From NCBI RefSeq assembly GCF_025370935.1, contig NC_133486.1, forward strand, positions 5,399,635 through 5,463,634: DNA of 64,000 bases, read 5' to 3'. Of this stretch, positions 43,701 through 52,405 are shown one piece after another. The number at the start of each line of letters is the position of its first letter. Position 1 is the first letter of the stretch. Under the pieces are notes generated by a model. It ran no database searches. It was not told the origin of the DNA and worked only from the letters and a program-made list of their open reading frames with translations. A program made the position numbers and the translations under genes. The stretch comes from Choristoneura fumiferana (taxonomy: Eukaryota; Arthropoda; Insecta; Lepidoptera; Tortricidae).

Positions 43701-46700
43701 CCGTAGGAAAGCTTGGCTAGTTAAATTCAATTTTTTTTTCTTATATGCCGTTATATTCAAAGTTGGCCAGATTTACTTGTAATAACAATTATTATAATTA
43801 AGCTTTTGAAAGACAAGATAAGTACTTTGTTAGTAAAGTTTTAATTTACGGAAGTTAAGTGTTGATTTGATTAGTTATTATTAATTATTGTTACAGGTGC
43901 CAGTTTGGTAAAATAATTAATAATTTACAACTAAGTTCCTAAACCAAACCAAAATTAAAGCTGCATTTGTTTACTTTTGCGAAAAGTAAAAACATTTTTG
44001 ATTTATAATTTAACTTTTTTTTTTTTTTTTTTACTTGTAGACTTGATTCATATCTCTAAATACTGGAGTATCAACCGCCTACATCTAAATAATTCGTGAA
44101 AAATCTGTGATTTCAAACAATCCCGTTATTAATAAGCATGTGTCTTCAACCAATATGAACTTCCCCTATTTTTTTACAAATAAGGCATATAAACTAATTT
44201 GCTTTGCACCGTTTGGCTTGTGACATGACGTTTGATTCATTTAGCTTTACTCTGAAAGATAACCACCGATACACTTCAACCATTTTACCTGCTTCTGCAA
44301 GCGGAACCTGGTGGCCGTTAAAACAATTTTCCTGACTCTAACAAGTGGCTACTTTGTATGAAGCGACGTTTATTTTAGGAAATAATAGTTTTTTGTTTAT
44401 AACACCTAAACTGATTTTGAAGCATGCAAAATAAAATCCATTGCTGGCACTATTCTATAAATATAACCATTTGTTTTATTTTTATGATTTTTTTTCTGAA
44501 AATTTCAACTTTGATTGCTTCTCCTGTAAAGTTCAAAAAATGTCGCTTAATACAAATAGCCTTTCACCCGTCGATATAATTTTGAATAATTTTGAATAAT
44601 CCCTGACATACTGGTGGAAACGTTCATCAGTGGTACTCTTGTTCTGAGAGGAGGCCTGTGCCCCAGCAGTGGGACGTATATAGGCTGGGATGATGATGAT
44701 GAGGTATACCTAAGTAACAAACTATTGTATCTTTGTCAAATCACAGAATAGGCATGAAATTGGAAAAAAAATTACCTAAATATATTAAAGAAGTCATGTA
44801 AATATATAATGTAGTCGGCGTTGCAGTGCGGCGTAGTAATCCAAGGTGTGAATTAGGCTTAGTTGCTGTGTGGTTGCGGTATTAAACTGTACCAATAGTG
44901 TATTATATCGTCGTGATAAAGTCCCAGGAGTGGTATTAATTACGCGTGAAAATTACGAAAATTATTTTAAGCATTACACTTCAATCAATTCTCCTGTTGG
45001 CCAACAGATGGTGAAAGGTTTGACTTCATCGTGGTTGGAGCGGGGTCCGCCGGGGCTGCGCTTGCGGCGCGTCTCAGCGAGGTGCCGCATTGGAGCGTGC
45101 TCCTGATCGAGGGTGGGGGAGACCCACCCCCGGCCAGCGTGGTAACTATCATTTAAGAATTCATTTACTACCTACCTAAAACAAGAGTTACATGACTAAC
45201 TGGCAGACAATGCATAGCCTCTAAATAAGGGCGGTTTGGGGGGAGGGGGGAAGCATGGGGGCCATTTTTAATTAAATCCTATTACACTATACTACACTAA
45301 AGAGGAGAATTGATTATGCTATGTGATTTGATCCTAATGTTATTCTGCAATAAATAAGTTTTAACGTTTTATTTGCGAAAAAATAACAAGACAGACATAC
45401 AGACAGCGGAGTCTCAATAATAGGGTTCCGTTGGCACCCTTTGGGTACGGAACCCTAAAAAGGCTACTCACTGACTGTCTCATTAACTCTCACTCAGCCC
45501 AAATACCAGTCAAGGATTAAGTATTGCCGCGGAAGTGTTCTAAGCTAATTTAAAGTCGAACTCAATACCTACTAACACACATATCGTTAATAAATAATAG
45601 ATAAATCAGCAAGCAGTAATTTAGAGTAGACCTATGCTGCACTTGACCGCAATATTGAGGCCACAGACCTTGTACATCCAATACTCGTTGGTATTAAATC
45701 ACTGGCGGATCATTATTATTCATTCATCATGCAGTAGGGCTACTACGAAACCCGAAACTCGAAGTTCGTGTCGTACCGTCCCTCTCGCTCTCGTATTAAA
45801 CAGTATAAGTGTCAGAGGGACCGCATGACACGAACTTCGAGTTTAGTAGTAGCCCTGCAGTTTCTAAATTGACTACTTACGTCAACCTTAATTTGGTTCG
45901 TTCATTCAGAATGATAAATATTAATAGGTAAGTTAATAGTTAAGGGGCGCTTACACATCTCCGTTTCACATCTGTTGGTATCCAGCAAGTTGTATTATAA
46001 TAGAACCATTTTGTCGTTGGGAAAGAAGCCTCCTCGAATTTAATTATATATCAGTGATAATACCAGCCGGAAATGATAAAAAAATGGTACGGTCACGATC
46101 GTTAATTTGGGACCCACTTAAGATCGAATTCAAAGAATTTTTTACGAAATGGGTCTCAAATTAGTGCTCGTTACCGTACCTAATTGAAGTGTGTCGACTG
46201 CTAGAAAATTGTGTAGATTCCTGGGTAAAAAGTCTTTTTAGTCAGTCAGTTAACTAATCAGAAAGTATTGGAGACACACTTGTTTTGTCTGTCAATCATA
46301 CAAAAAATGACAAAGACAAAGCGCGTCAAAGTTCAAGAGTGGGAGTCCGTGAAGTGACTCTTTAACTTTTACGACACCCACGAAGAGATGGGTCCGTCCA
46401 AATTTAAAATCGGACACGGCGTGGACTAGTATCAATTAGGTACGGATGTTTAAAGTAACATGTTTATTTTCTTACATTTGCAGTCACCAAGTCTGTTTGC
46501 AACTCTGGCGCACACCAAATACGACTGGGCCTACAAAGCTTCACTGGACCAGGGTGTAGGCAGTGGCCACCCTAATCGCACTGTATTTATGACCCGTGGC
46601 AAGATGCTTGGAGGCTCCTCCTCCAACAACTATGAAATTTACTCCAGGGGTGTCCCAGAAGACTACAATGGGTGGGACAGGATAGCCCCCGGTTGGGAAT

Positions 46701-48049
46701 GGGACACAGCGTTACACTATTTCAAAAAACTTGAACGCATGTCTGACGCTACCGTCATGAAACTTAACCCTTATCTACACTCGATAGAAGGTCCCGTCGC
46801 AATATCAAGACCAGATCCAAACATATACTTCGCAGCTGCTAACGATAGGATCTTAGAATCCCTTGAAGAGATAGGAGTAAAAAGGTTACATGAAAATAAC
46901 GGTCCTGAGATATTTGGGGCTTCCACACCGCATTTCACGTTTGCTGATGGTAGACGATCTAGTACAGCAGAGGCGTACTTAATACCCAATAAAAACCGAC
47001 CCAACCTCCATATAGCTAAGTTTTCAAGAGTAACGAAAGTTCTAGTCGATCCGAATATGCATCACTCGTATGGTGTTGAAGTCACAACAAAGTCAGGAAG
47101 AACTATGAATGTTTTTGCTAGTTTAGAAGTCGTGTTGTCCGCTGGGACTATAGATACGCCTAAGATTTTGATGCTCTCTGGCATTGGACCTAAAGAGGAG
47201 ATGCTAAAGTTAAACATAGAAGTGATTGCTGATCTTCCAGTTGGCAAAAATCTGCATGATCACATGCTGATACCTATTGTATTTCAAGGGCAAAGAGGTT
47301 TGCAATCAACCGCTCAAAATCTTGCTACTATTACGGAGTTAGACTCTTTTCCCGTACCTATCCAGTGCGGTTTCTTTAAGTTAAACACGTCATCACCAAA
47401 TCACATAGTGGAAAATAAACCTCAATTTCAAATTTTCAACGTACATATTGGTGCCAGCGTGTCCCCACTTATAGAGATTGGCTGTAGAACAATAACAAAC
47501 TATGCTGCTTCGTTCTGTGCATCCATTGGTGATGCTAATATCTACAATGAAATTGACTTCACACAGCTTATCCTGTTGCACCCAAAATCTCGCGGACAAG
47601 TGAAGCTGCGAAGTAAGAATCCGTTTGACGATCCTGTTATAGAACTGGGGTATTACAGGAACAAAAACGATCTTGATGTTGTTGTTGAAGGTGTAAAGTT
47701 TATAATACGCTTGGCCAAGACGACATATTTTAGAAAAGTGGGAGGACGTGTTGCCAGATTAAACGTTAAGGAATGTAGAGGATTGAAATGGGGGTCTGAT
47801 AATTATTGGCGATGTTATGCAAAGAACGTCCCAACTTCATTGCTACACCCTGTTGGGACTTGTGCGATGGGGCCGCAGGGTGTGGTGGACGAAACTCTGA
47901 AGGTGCATGGCATTTCCGGACTAAGAGTTGTAGATGCTTCCATCATGCCAACAATACCTAGCGGAAATACCAACATACCCACTATAATGATCGGCGAAAG
48001 GGCGGCTGATTTAATTAAGGCTAATTACCAAGCTATGTCAATGTTCTAG
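37630..48049 (+). CDS. GMC (glucose-methanol-choline) oxidoreductase, three exons, complete
   Basis: FAD-dependent oxidoreductase of the insect glucose dehydrogenase/GMC family, which oxidises alcohols or sugars; the substrate cannot be read from sequence. Exons: 37630-37780, 45008-45141, 46484-48049, giving 616 residues (family usually about 600-630). Exon 1 ends AAA-G and exon 2 begins AT-GGT, making an exact Asp codon and the family-typical LKDGERFDFIVVG. Domains: hydrophobic N-terminal stretch at about residues 22-38 (possible signal peptide); FAD dinucleotide-binding GAGSAG at 61-66 with the acidic end LLIEGG; GMC signature 1 RGKMLGGSSSNN near 133; signature 2 GTIDTPKILMLSGIG near 316; C-terminal active-site His550 in HPVGTCAMGP and Asn592 in SGNTN. 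All key motifs are intact. Intron 1 is 7.2 kb and full of transposons. A poly(A) signal AATAAA lies at 48,209. GMC genes are clustered and expanded in Lepidoptera, but no second copy is seen here. Confidence 0.93.
37803..37850. repeat. Half of a CCAAT-TGATTCCTAGG-type foldback element
   Basis: CCAATCTGATACCTGGGCTACCGTGGAACCTTATATAA resembles the left arm of the complete foldback at 14,822-14,953 (GATTCCTAGGCCACCATGGAACCTTAT). It begins 22 bases after the exon 1 donor of the GMC gene. Confidence 0.5.
37927..38340 (-). pseudogene. Degenerate copy of a conserved repetitive ORF (GRPLIWDATCVDTLAPSHL family)
   Basis: The minus strand reads continuously from about 38,340 to a stop near 37,927. Motifs include RDDGKRPDGLTLIPW, GRPLIWDATCVDTLAPSHL, FAVETLGPWSSDAHKLF and RIGITIQRGNAASLMGTLP. 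From memory this segment recurs many times in arthropod and cnidarian genomes next to reverse-transcriptase-like ORFs, which points to a mobile-element origin; I do not know its function. No start codon or upstream partner is visible. It sits in GMC intron 1, in the opposite orientation. Confidence 0.7.
38705..38842. mobile_element. TACAGTC-type foldback MITE (copy with CACCAGCA arms)
   Basis: Begins TACAGTCACCAGCA and ends with TGCTGGTGACTGTA, the inverted form. 138 bp with a hairpin-like interior (ATATCTG...CAGATAT). A related copy lies at 59,244-59,367. Confidence 0.85.
38968..39219 (+). mobile_element. tRNA-derived SINE, family A (full-length copy)
   Basis: The head looks like a tRNA with internal Pol III promoter boxes: A box TGGCCTAATGG (38,981-38,991) and B box GGTTCGAACCC (39,025-39,035). 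The body contains AAATTTACCACGAGCTTTGC and GAGGAAACCTGCACAAACC, then GAAGTTCCCAATCCGCACTG. Other copies lie on the minus strand at 29,276-29,576 and 63,320-63,603. It abuts the 3' end of the LINE that follows. Confidence 0.9.
39482..39973 (-). pseudogene. LINE reverse transcriptase, C-terminal segment (frame 3)
   Basis: Encodes ARLVYFAYFNSIISYGLILW through KKSFLGNCIRFYNKIPKNI to a stop at 39,482. The true upstream continuation (SAVWKIRQLTDVATARL) starts near 40,010 in this frame, showing the break is a small duplication or insertion. Confidence 0.9.
39936..40817 (-). pseudogene. LINE reverse transcriptase, palm with catalytic FADD (frame 2)
   Basis: Contains FGFTKGRSTTDAGHSLVKF, DLSKAFDCVDHDTLICKL, VPQGSILAPFLYLIYVNDLT and the catalytic FADDTSLLF. 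The Asp pair is intact, but the frame is separated from its N-terminal part and its C-terminus by frameshifts. Confidence 0.92.
40714..41331 (-). pseudogene. LINE reverse transcriptase, N-terminal part (frame 1)
   Basis: Reads from ICNKAKAAHVTNKIKSSDD (at the transposon border) to KVVPIFKSGDKDNPSDYRPV and SILSAFSKIF, where a run of A residues causes the frameshift. The open frame continues rightwards past 41,332, but those codons belong to the inserted DNA element. Confidence 0.9.
41332..44573. mobile_element. 3.24 kb non-autonomous DNA transposon with 33-bp TIRs and subterminal repeats
   Basis: The ends CGACGGGTGAAAGGCTATTT... (left) and the reverse complement of ...AAATAGCCTTTCACCCGTCG (right) match over 33 bp with one mismatch. 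The element splits the LINE frame exactly: removing it with one copy of the flanking ATAT restores KLFKIICNKAKAA. Target duplication is ATAT (328-331 and 574-577), or TA if TC/GA belong to the ends. Near both ends are relatives of the terminal motif TGTCGCTTAATACATTTAGC (41,620s, 41,659, 41,702, 41,744, 41,787; 44,225, 44,273). No transposase frame was found. The interior holds a 60-bp minisatellite and a GACAGACA-type patch. Superfamily not assigned. Confidence 0.85.
42990..43365. repeat. Degenerate ~60-bp minisatellite, about six units
   Basis: Units follow the pattern TTTTTGTTGGGGTCGCAGTT + CTAACCTAACC + TACTTTTCTGGTAGCGA. Unit starts drift through indels. Each unit carries one or two CCTAA pentamers. 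Lies inside the 3.24 kb transposon. Confidence 0.85.
44611..44703 (+). mobile_element. RTE-like LINE 3' end fragment
   Basis: GAGGAGGCCTGTGCCCCAGC followed by AGTGGGACGTATATAGGCTG and a (GAT)n tail is the usual 3' terminus of insect RTE elements. It marks the 5' truncation point of the neighbouring CR1-like LINE. Confidence 0.7.
45008..45141 (+). CDS. GMC oxidoreductase exon 2 (FAD-binding Rossmann motif)
   Basis: Acceptor CCAACAG, donor GTG/GTAACT. It encodes FDFIVVGAGSAGAALAARL and VLLIEGGGDPPPASV, the first beta-alpha-beta of the FAD fold. The frame upstream of the acceptor is closed by TAA, so a 5' exon is required. Confidence 0.95.
45418..45462. repeat. AGGGTTCCG...CGGAACCCT terminal hairpin of a common lepidopteran repeat
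   Basis: AATAGGGTTCCGTTGGCACC...GGTACGGAACCCTAAAAA folds back on itself and is preceded by GACAGACATACAGACAG. Lies in GMC intron 2. Related fragments with CGGCCAAGTGCGAGT ends occur at 10,352-10,400, 56,000-56,380 and 61,344-61,375. Confidence 0.6.
45736..45856. mobile_element. Foldback MITE AGGGCTACTAC (GMC intron 2)
   Basis: The arms AGGGCTACTAC...ACTCGAAGTTCGTGTC and GACACGAACTTCGAGT...GTAGTAGCCCT pair along nearly the whole 121 bp. Flanked by a 5-bp direct repeat GCAGT (731-735 and 857-861). Decayed relatives sharing the CGTATTAAATAGTATAA core are at 28,048-28,120 and 55,062-55,170. Confidence 0.8.
46086..46180. mobile_element. Foldback MITE GGTACGGTCACGATCG (GMC intron 2)
   Basis: The left arm GGTACGG...AATTTGGGACCCA pairs with the right arm TGGGTCTCAAATT...CCGTACC across a short loop. 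95 bp, non-coding. Confidence 0.75.
46484..48049 (+). CDS. GMC oxidoreductase exon 3 (main catalytic body)
   Basis: Acceptor CATTTGCAG; 521 codons to TAG at 48,047-48,049, uninterrupted. It carries both GMC signatures and the HPVGTC and SGNTN active-site segments. An in-frame ATG upstream of the acceptor (46,460) is intronic. Confidence 0.97.
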   Translation, partial: SPSLFATLAHTKYDWAYKASLDQGVGSGHPNRTVFMTRGKMLGGSSSNNYEIYSRGVPEDYNGWDRIAPGWEWDTALHYFKKLERMSDATVMKLNPYLHSIEGPVAISRPDPNIYFAAANDRILESLEEIGVKRLHENNGPEIFGASTPHFTFADGRRSSTAEAYLIPNKNRPNLHIAKFSRVTKVLVDPNMHHSYGVEVTTKSGRTMNVFASLEVVLSAGTIDTPKILMLSGIGPKEEMLKLNIEVIADLPVGKNLHDHMLIPIVFQGQRGLQSTAQNLATITELDSFPVPIQCGFFKLNTSSPNHIVENKPQFQIFNVHIGASVSPLIEIGCRTITNYAASFCASIGDANIYNEIDFTQLILLHPKSRGQVKLRSKNPFDDPVIELGYYRNKNDLDVVVEGVKFIIRLAKTTYFRKVGGRVARLNVKECRGLKWGSDNYWRCYAKNVPTSLLHPVGTCAMGPQGVVDETLKVHGISGLRVVDASIMPTIPSGNTNIPTIMIGERAADLIKANYQAMSMF

Positions 48050-48208
48050 TAAAATATATGTTAAGTAGGTACAATTAAAATGTTACTGTTTCTGTAGTTT
48101 TAATTGATAAGTACTTTATTTTGGTTTACCTTGTAGCACGAACTTTGTTGACATATTTCATTTCTAAATTCGAAGGGCTCTGTTCTAATACAGCCATTGG
48201 CCTTTTTT

Positions 48209-48214
48209 AATAAA
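48209..48214 (+). terminator. Poly(A) signal AATAAA for the GMC oxidoreductase
   Basis: First canonical AATAAA after the stop, 160 bases downstream, in an AT-rich stretch. No other gene is close on this strand. Confidence 0.6.
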
Positions 48215-50039
48215 TTAAAAATTACGTATTTTATTTTGAAACTACTGTTCCGACTATTGATGAATTACTGATAATTTATAATAAATTACCAATTAATGAA
48301 AAAAAGTTCAGCTTAGTAGTCAAGCGAGTGTCAGAAAATATTATTTGGGTTCAATCTTGAAGGTGTATTTTCACTCACTTCCAGTGGTCGGGTTGATGTT
48401 TTAATAATTTGGCACATTTATATTCAGCAAGGTGTTTTTTTCTGTACACACAAGCGTAGCTTGCTCGCAAAAAATCACATCAACTCTTTGTTTTGCGAAG
48501 TTACCATGAGGTAAGCTCGCGTGAGATATGATTAAAAAAGTAAAGCGAATTAAATGTTTCAACTCACAATTATAAGTCGGGAAGGCTCCGACCAATTTCT
48601 ATGTTTTCGGAAGATCTTTTTCAAAGGTCATTGCGTTGACGATGGTGGCTCTCCCCGCATTGCCTTACAGTACGCCTAAATTTAGGGTATTCTTACAAGT
48701 TTAGGGTAAAAAAAAAATTACGTGCCTTATTCAGTTCCATCACCTTTCGGATCATGTATGTACATACATACCTACAAAACCCTTCACCCGTACCAGCAGC
48801 CTTACCTGTACCTATTAGTGAAATTGAACCAGTGATAAAAATGACGATTTTTGGATGTGAATATCTAAATAACCGTTTGAGGTGTGTTTATCTCACAAAT
48901 TTCAACAAATGAGCCAAATTTGACATGTTTACGTGATGTAGTTTTTGAGTTATGAGGGGGTCAAAAGTGGCTCCAAATGGTTCGGGTAAAATTACACACG
49001 GTGCTGCTCGCCAGTTCTGTTATCTTGAACTTGGCTTGACATTACCGCGTGTGTAGATATGAGACGTGCTAGCGTCAAGAACATGTTCTGCCACCGCGGA
49101 ACAACACGCTGCGTTGTCTCCCCCCGCATAGATTCGTTTTTTGTCTTGTTTTTTTAGTAGGTACTTACATACTTCATGTATTTTCGCATGTGTATTGAAG
49201 CGATTGTCTAGCTAGTCAATGAAGATATTATAAAATAAAAATAAAATATACTAAATAATATACATATAGTAATGTTTATTATTCATAAGAGATTTAATAT
49301 TTACGTCCTCCCTGGTGTTTCAAAGTCATTATTAATATAATTTCAGAAAATTGTATAATTATTACTATTCATCGTGTTACTTTTGATTTCCGTTAGCTCT
49401 AAGGGAAAATTCAACAGGACAAATAATAGTACATTGTGTCTTAAGGGCGGTAAATAAGGAATTACGATCGCGAGTCTATTAGAAGCCCGAAGTCGAAGAC
49501 TGAGGGCTTTAATGAGTCGATGTTCATAATTCTAGTACCGCCCGTGCGACATAAAATGTTTTTCATCACATTTGCGAGTAAAATTTTATAAGTATAAAAA
49601 GTAGTATTTATCGTATCTCGCAGTGATCGTAAAAAAGTACAATGTTTAGTCTCGGCCGAAAGTGCAATAGATGAACTCGTATTATCGAAGGCCTCCCCTT
49701 CGGGTCCGCCTTCAAACTAACTCGTTCATCTATCTATTGCTTACTGTACTATAAATTTAGTATAATAATAATATCATAATAATTCATTTATTTATTCAGA
49801 CAACAAAGATCCATACATTATTAGTAATTTGCTTATAACTATGTTAGTTTAGCGTTCATTGAGGTACATCAATTTGGGGAGTGTCACTGAGTACAAACCA
49901 AGAATACTGTTAACTATTATTTATTCCCAAAAGAACGAGTACACAGTCCTATGGGCGAGAGACTACTGGCGAGCCCGTCCGGTATAGCTAACCTATAAAG
50001 ATATCGCTATATGGGTAGCTATACAACTGTGTCGCTACA
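48215..50039. other. Downstream of GMC gene, no further gene recognised
   Basis: AT-rich. Includes a foldback around 49,649-49,745. Nothing coding. Confidence 0.5.
49649..49745. mobile_element. Foldback element GTCTCGGCCGAAAGTGCAAT
   Basis: AGTGCAATAGATGAACTCGT pairs imperfectly with ACTAACTCGTTCATCTATCT ATTGCTT; GC-rich loop. Start shared with 18,421-18,530. Confidence 0.6.
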
Positions 50040-50363
50040 TTAGTATACATATTGGACGAGTGATAGTGTGGTATTAATTAAATTTTGCATTATAGAGCAC
50101 TCATCTCTTACAGCTATCATCTTAAGAAGGCTGTTAGTGCTGCCACGTATTCTTGTCAGAAGCGATGCCTTTGTTTTTCGTAGTATAGCATTAAAGCTAT
50201 CTACTCGCGCTTCGGCAAACATAGCGGACGCACTGCAGAACCGTGGCAGCCCTAACAGCGCTCTGAAGGCGTTATTATACTGGACGTAGCGGCATAGAAT
50301 CTTGTTTGTCTGGACAGAGACATAAGACAATTTAAAGTAAACTTTAATAAGCTGTTCCATCAT
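50040..50363 (-). pseudogene. Non-LTR retrotransposon reverse transcriptase, C-terminal fragment
   Basis: About 100 codons on the minus strand: YNNAFRALLGLPRFCSASAM then FAEARVDSFNAILRKTKASL and RIRGSTNSLL. This C(x)SASxMFAE...RxxGSxNS pattern is the typical C-terminal end of lepidopteran LINE reverse transcriptases. Palm motifs are missing; an isolated relic. Confidence 0.8.
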
Positions 50364-51239
50364 CCATTGATTAGTGTTAACTGACGGTTAAATATGATGC
50401 CGATTTGTTTTGTTCGAACAATGGATGGTGAAACAGCCCCTAAAACTATTTGCCGGTAGGTAATTAATTTAAATAAAATAGACATCGACAACCCTAAGCG
50501 TCCGTGCCGTAGTAGGCATTTAAGTCTCCTAAAGGGTCGGAGTTTACATACTTCTCCTATTTTACTATGGTCTCGCTCGTCTACTTTCCCGCGAGAACGC
50601 AGCGAATCCGTTGCACGCTAGCGCTATCAACTCATCCGCAAAAAAACAATGGCCAGCGTGATAAGGCTCTTATGTAGCGAAGTTATTGGTGCTTCGCTTC
50701 CGTGACGAGTTCTGAATAGGCTCCATGTCAACATAAGGTAAAGGAAGACAAAGACAGCGTAGTAATTGAAGCGATGTTAAGGGTGCCATCAGCCCGTGTA
50801 GCGAGACATTAACATCACAAAGCTACCCTTCAGCTTATGCTAATGGCGGAGATTCTTTCATTGTTTTTCAGCGCGGGTGGAGTTGGGATGAGTTTGGAAT
50901 GATTATTCGCGGGTCAACGGTTTCGTGACGAAATTCCGATTTTTGTCTTACTTTTTAGTACGGGTTTTGTTAATGACGTATTAGGGCGGGTGTCAAGTTA
51001 ATGAAATATTATGAAGTTGAAGATCACGGCCTCTGTCTCTCTTTAAGTGCCTCTCCAATTAGTGAAGGTTGGCAGTCAGCTCCGCATTTCTGATTCGGTC
51101 TTTTGCCAGTCTGAATAGCTCTGTGGCGCTCATAATTCCCGTCCATTCCCGTATATTGCGTAGCCACGATTTCACAAGAGTCAAAACATGATTTACACCG
51201 AATCTATAGTATTTTTTGTTATTCCTACGAATAAGTCGT
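50364..51239. other. No gene recognised
   Basis: Slightly GC-richer around 50,480-50,900, without open frames or motifs. Confidence 0.5.
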
Positions 51240-51310
51240 TGCTTAAATACAAAAGGGCCACAAGTAAAAAAAATTTTTTTTTTGTTTTGTGGCCCTTTTG
51301 TATTTAAGCA
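51240..51310. repeat. Perfect 24-bp inverted repeat hairpin
   Basis: TGCTTAAATACAAAAGGGCC ACAA and its exact reverse complement, separated by a 23-base A/T-rich loop. Either a young MITE or another foldback. Confidence 0.9.
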
Positions 51311-51329
51311 GCGAAGTATCTACTTGAGT

Positions 51330-51455
51330 TACAATACAATACAATACAATTACTCTTTATTGTACACCAGAAATAGTAAGCGATACAGAAAACAGGTACA
51401 CAGAGAAAATTATAAGGTGCTTACCTTAGGCTTGACTTGTAGACTTTGTAGGCCT
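51330..51455 (-). mobile_element. LINE 3' end fragment (TATTGTATTGTAT tail), copy 2
   Basis: ACAATACAATACAATACAAT + TACTCTTTATTGTACACC and GCGATACAGAAAACAGGTAC. Same as 13,490-13,618. Confidence 0.75.
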
Positions 51456-52165
51456 TTTTGGAAATTGAATATATAAATCGAATAAAACGAATTTAATTTA
51501 TTTTTTCTAAACCTCATTTGTTTCAATAGACGTGACGTGACATCCTTTAAAGTTAACCAAGATGGGCTGACCCTTGAAATTGAGCGGTCGCTCGACGGCA
51601 GTCGTAACAGCGTCGTTTACATGACAAAGTCTTAGCTGCTGCTATTATACCATGATTATCGTGCTGGGGTGCTACTACGGACTCTGGCCAATCTCACTCC
51701 AATGCAATAAATAATAAGATAAGACATTATCTTTTATCTTATCTTATTAATGCAAGAAATACTTCAAATACCTACAATAAATAAAATAAACGATTCACAC
51801 ACAATAAATTAAATTCGTCTATAAAGTCCCGATCAAAAACCTTTACAGAGATGTTCAATCAAGCAAATCCAACCATATTGTGAAATATTTCAGTTTAATT
51901 ATAAAATTGTATTTTTTGCAGGCAAAGTAAATCTGTCAGTAGGTACAGTTAGTATTCTAATAAATATGCGTAAACATGCGTTTAAAGCACATAAAACATA
52001 ATGAAAATAACAGTTCACAAGAGGAAGAGATCTACAAAAGCGAACTTATCCCTTGAAAGGATCTCTTCCAGTTAACCTTTGAACGATTGAAAGGACATCA
52101 GAAATAAGAGAAGACACTACAACAGTAACACAAACATTGAAGACATGACTTTTTAAATTTATCTA
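51456..52165. other. No gene recognised
   Basis: AT-rich; nothing supported. Confidence 0.5.
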
Positions 52166-52405
52166 CGACCAGATGGCCTAGTGGTTAGAGAACCTGACTA
52201 CGAAGCTTGAGGTCCTGGGTTCGATTCCCGTGTTGGGGCAGATATTTGTATGAAAAATACGAATGTTTGTTCTCGGGTCTTGGATGTTTAATATGTATTT
52301 AAGTATGTATCTATCATTAGCAAGCTTTGCTAAGCTTACTTTGGGACTAGGTCAATTGGTGTGAATTGTCCCGTGATATTTATTTATTTATTATTTATTT
52401 ATTTA
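52166..52405 (+). mobile_element. tRNA-derived SINE, family B (full-length copy)
   Basis: tRNA-like head with A box TGGCCTAGTGG (52,174-52,184) and B box GGTTCGATTCC (52,218-52,228). The body has TTTGTATGAAAAATACGAAT and GTTTAATATGTATTTAAGTA; the tail is CCCGTGATATTTATTTATTT. Other copies at 11,643-11,747 and 61,386-62,340. Confidence 0.9.

Larger units (their letters stand above)
39219..44610 (-). mobile_element. CR1-like LINE, 5'-truncated, frameshifted and split by a DNA transposon
   Basis: The 3' end at 39,219 is a short tandem tail, TCAAAG repeats on the plus strand, as in CR1-type elements that lack poly(A). The coding region runs leftwards from 44,610 to about 39,482, broken at 41,332-44,573 by the inserted element. 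Reverse-transcriptase landmarks are SDYRPVSILSAF, QQFGFTKGRSTTDA, CDLSKAFDCVDHDTL, GVPQGSILAPFLYLIYVNDL, the catalytic FADDTS and the C-terminal LVYFAYFNSIISYGLILWGS. Frameshifts lie near 40,750 (in an A run) and near 40,010 (CTCTG repeat). The endonuclease half is missing. Similarity to Jockey/L2/Daphne elements leaves the clade uncertain. Confidence 0.9.

Noticed and set aside
45010..45106. ATG GTG AAA frame at 45,010
   Set aside because: Wrong frame: the overlapping GGT GAA AGG TTT GAC frame encodes the Rossmann motif and joins both neighbouring exons in phase.
46460..46483. ATG at 46,460 as the GMC start
   Set aside because: It would drop the FAD-binding motif; the CATTTGCAG acceptor at 46,483 and the in-phase upstream exon show these codons are intronic.
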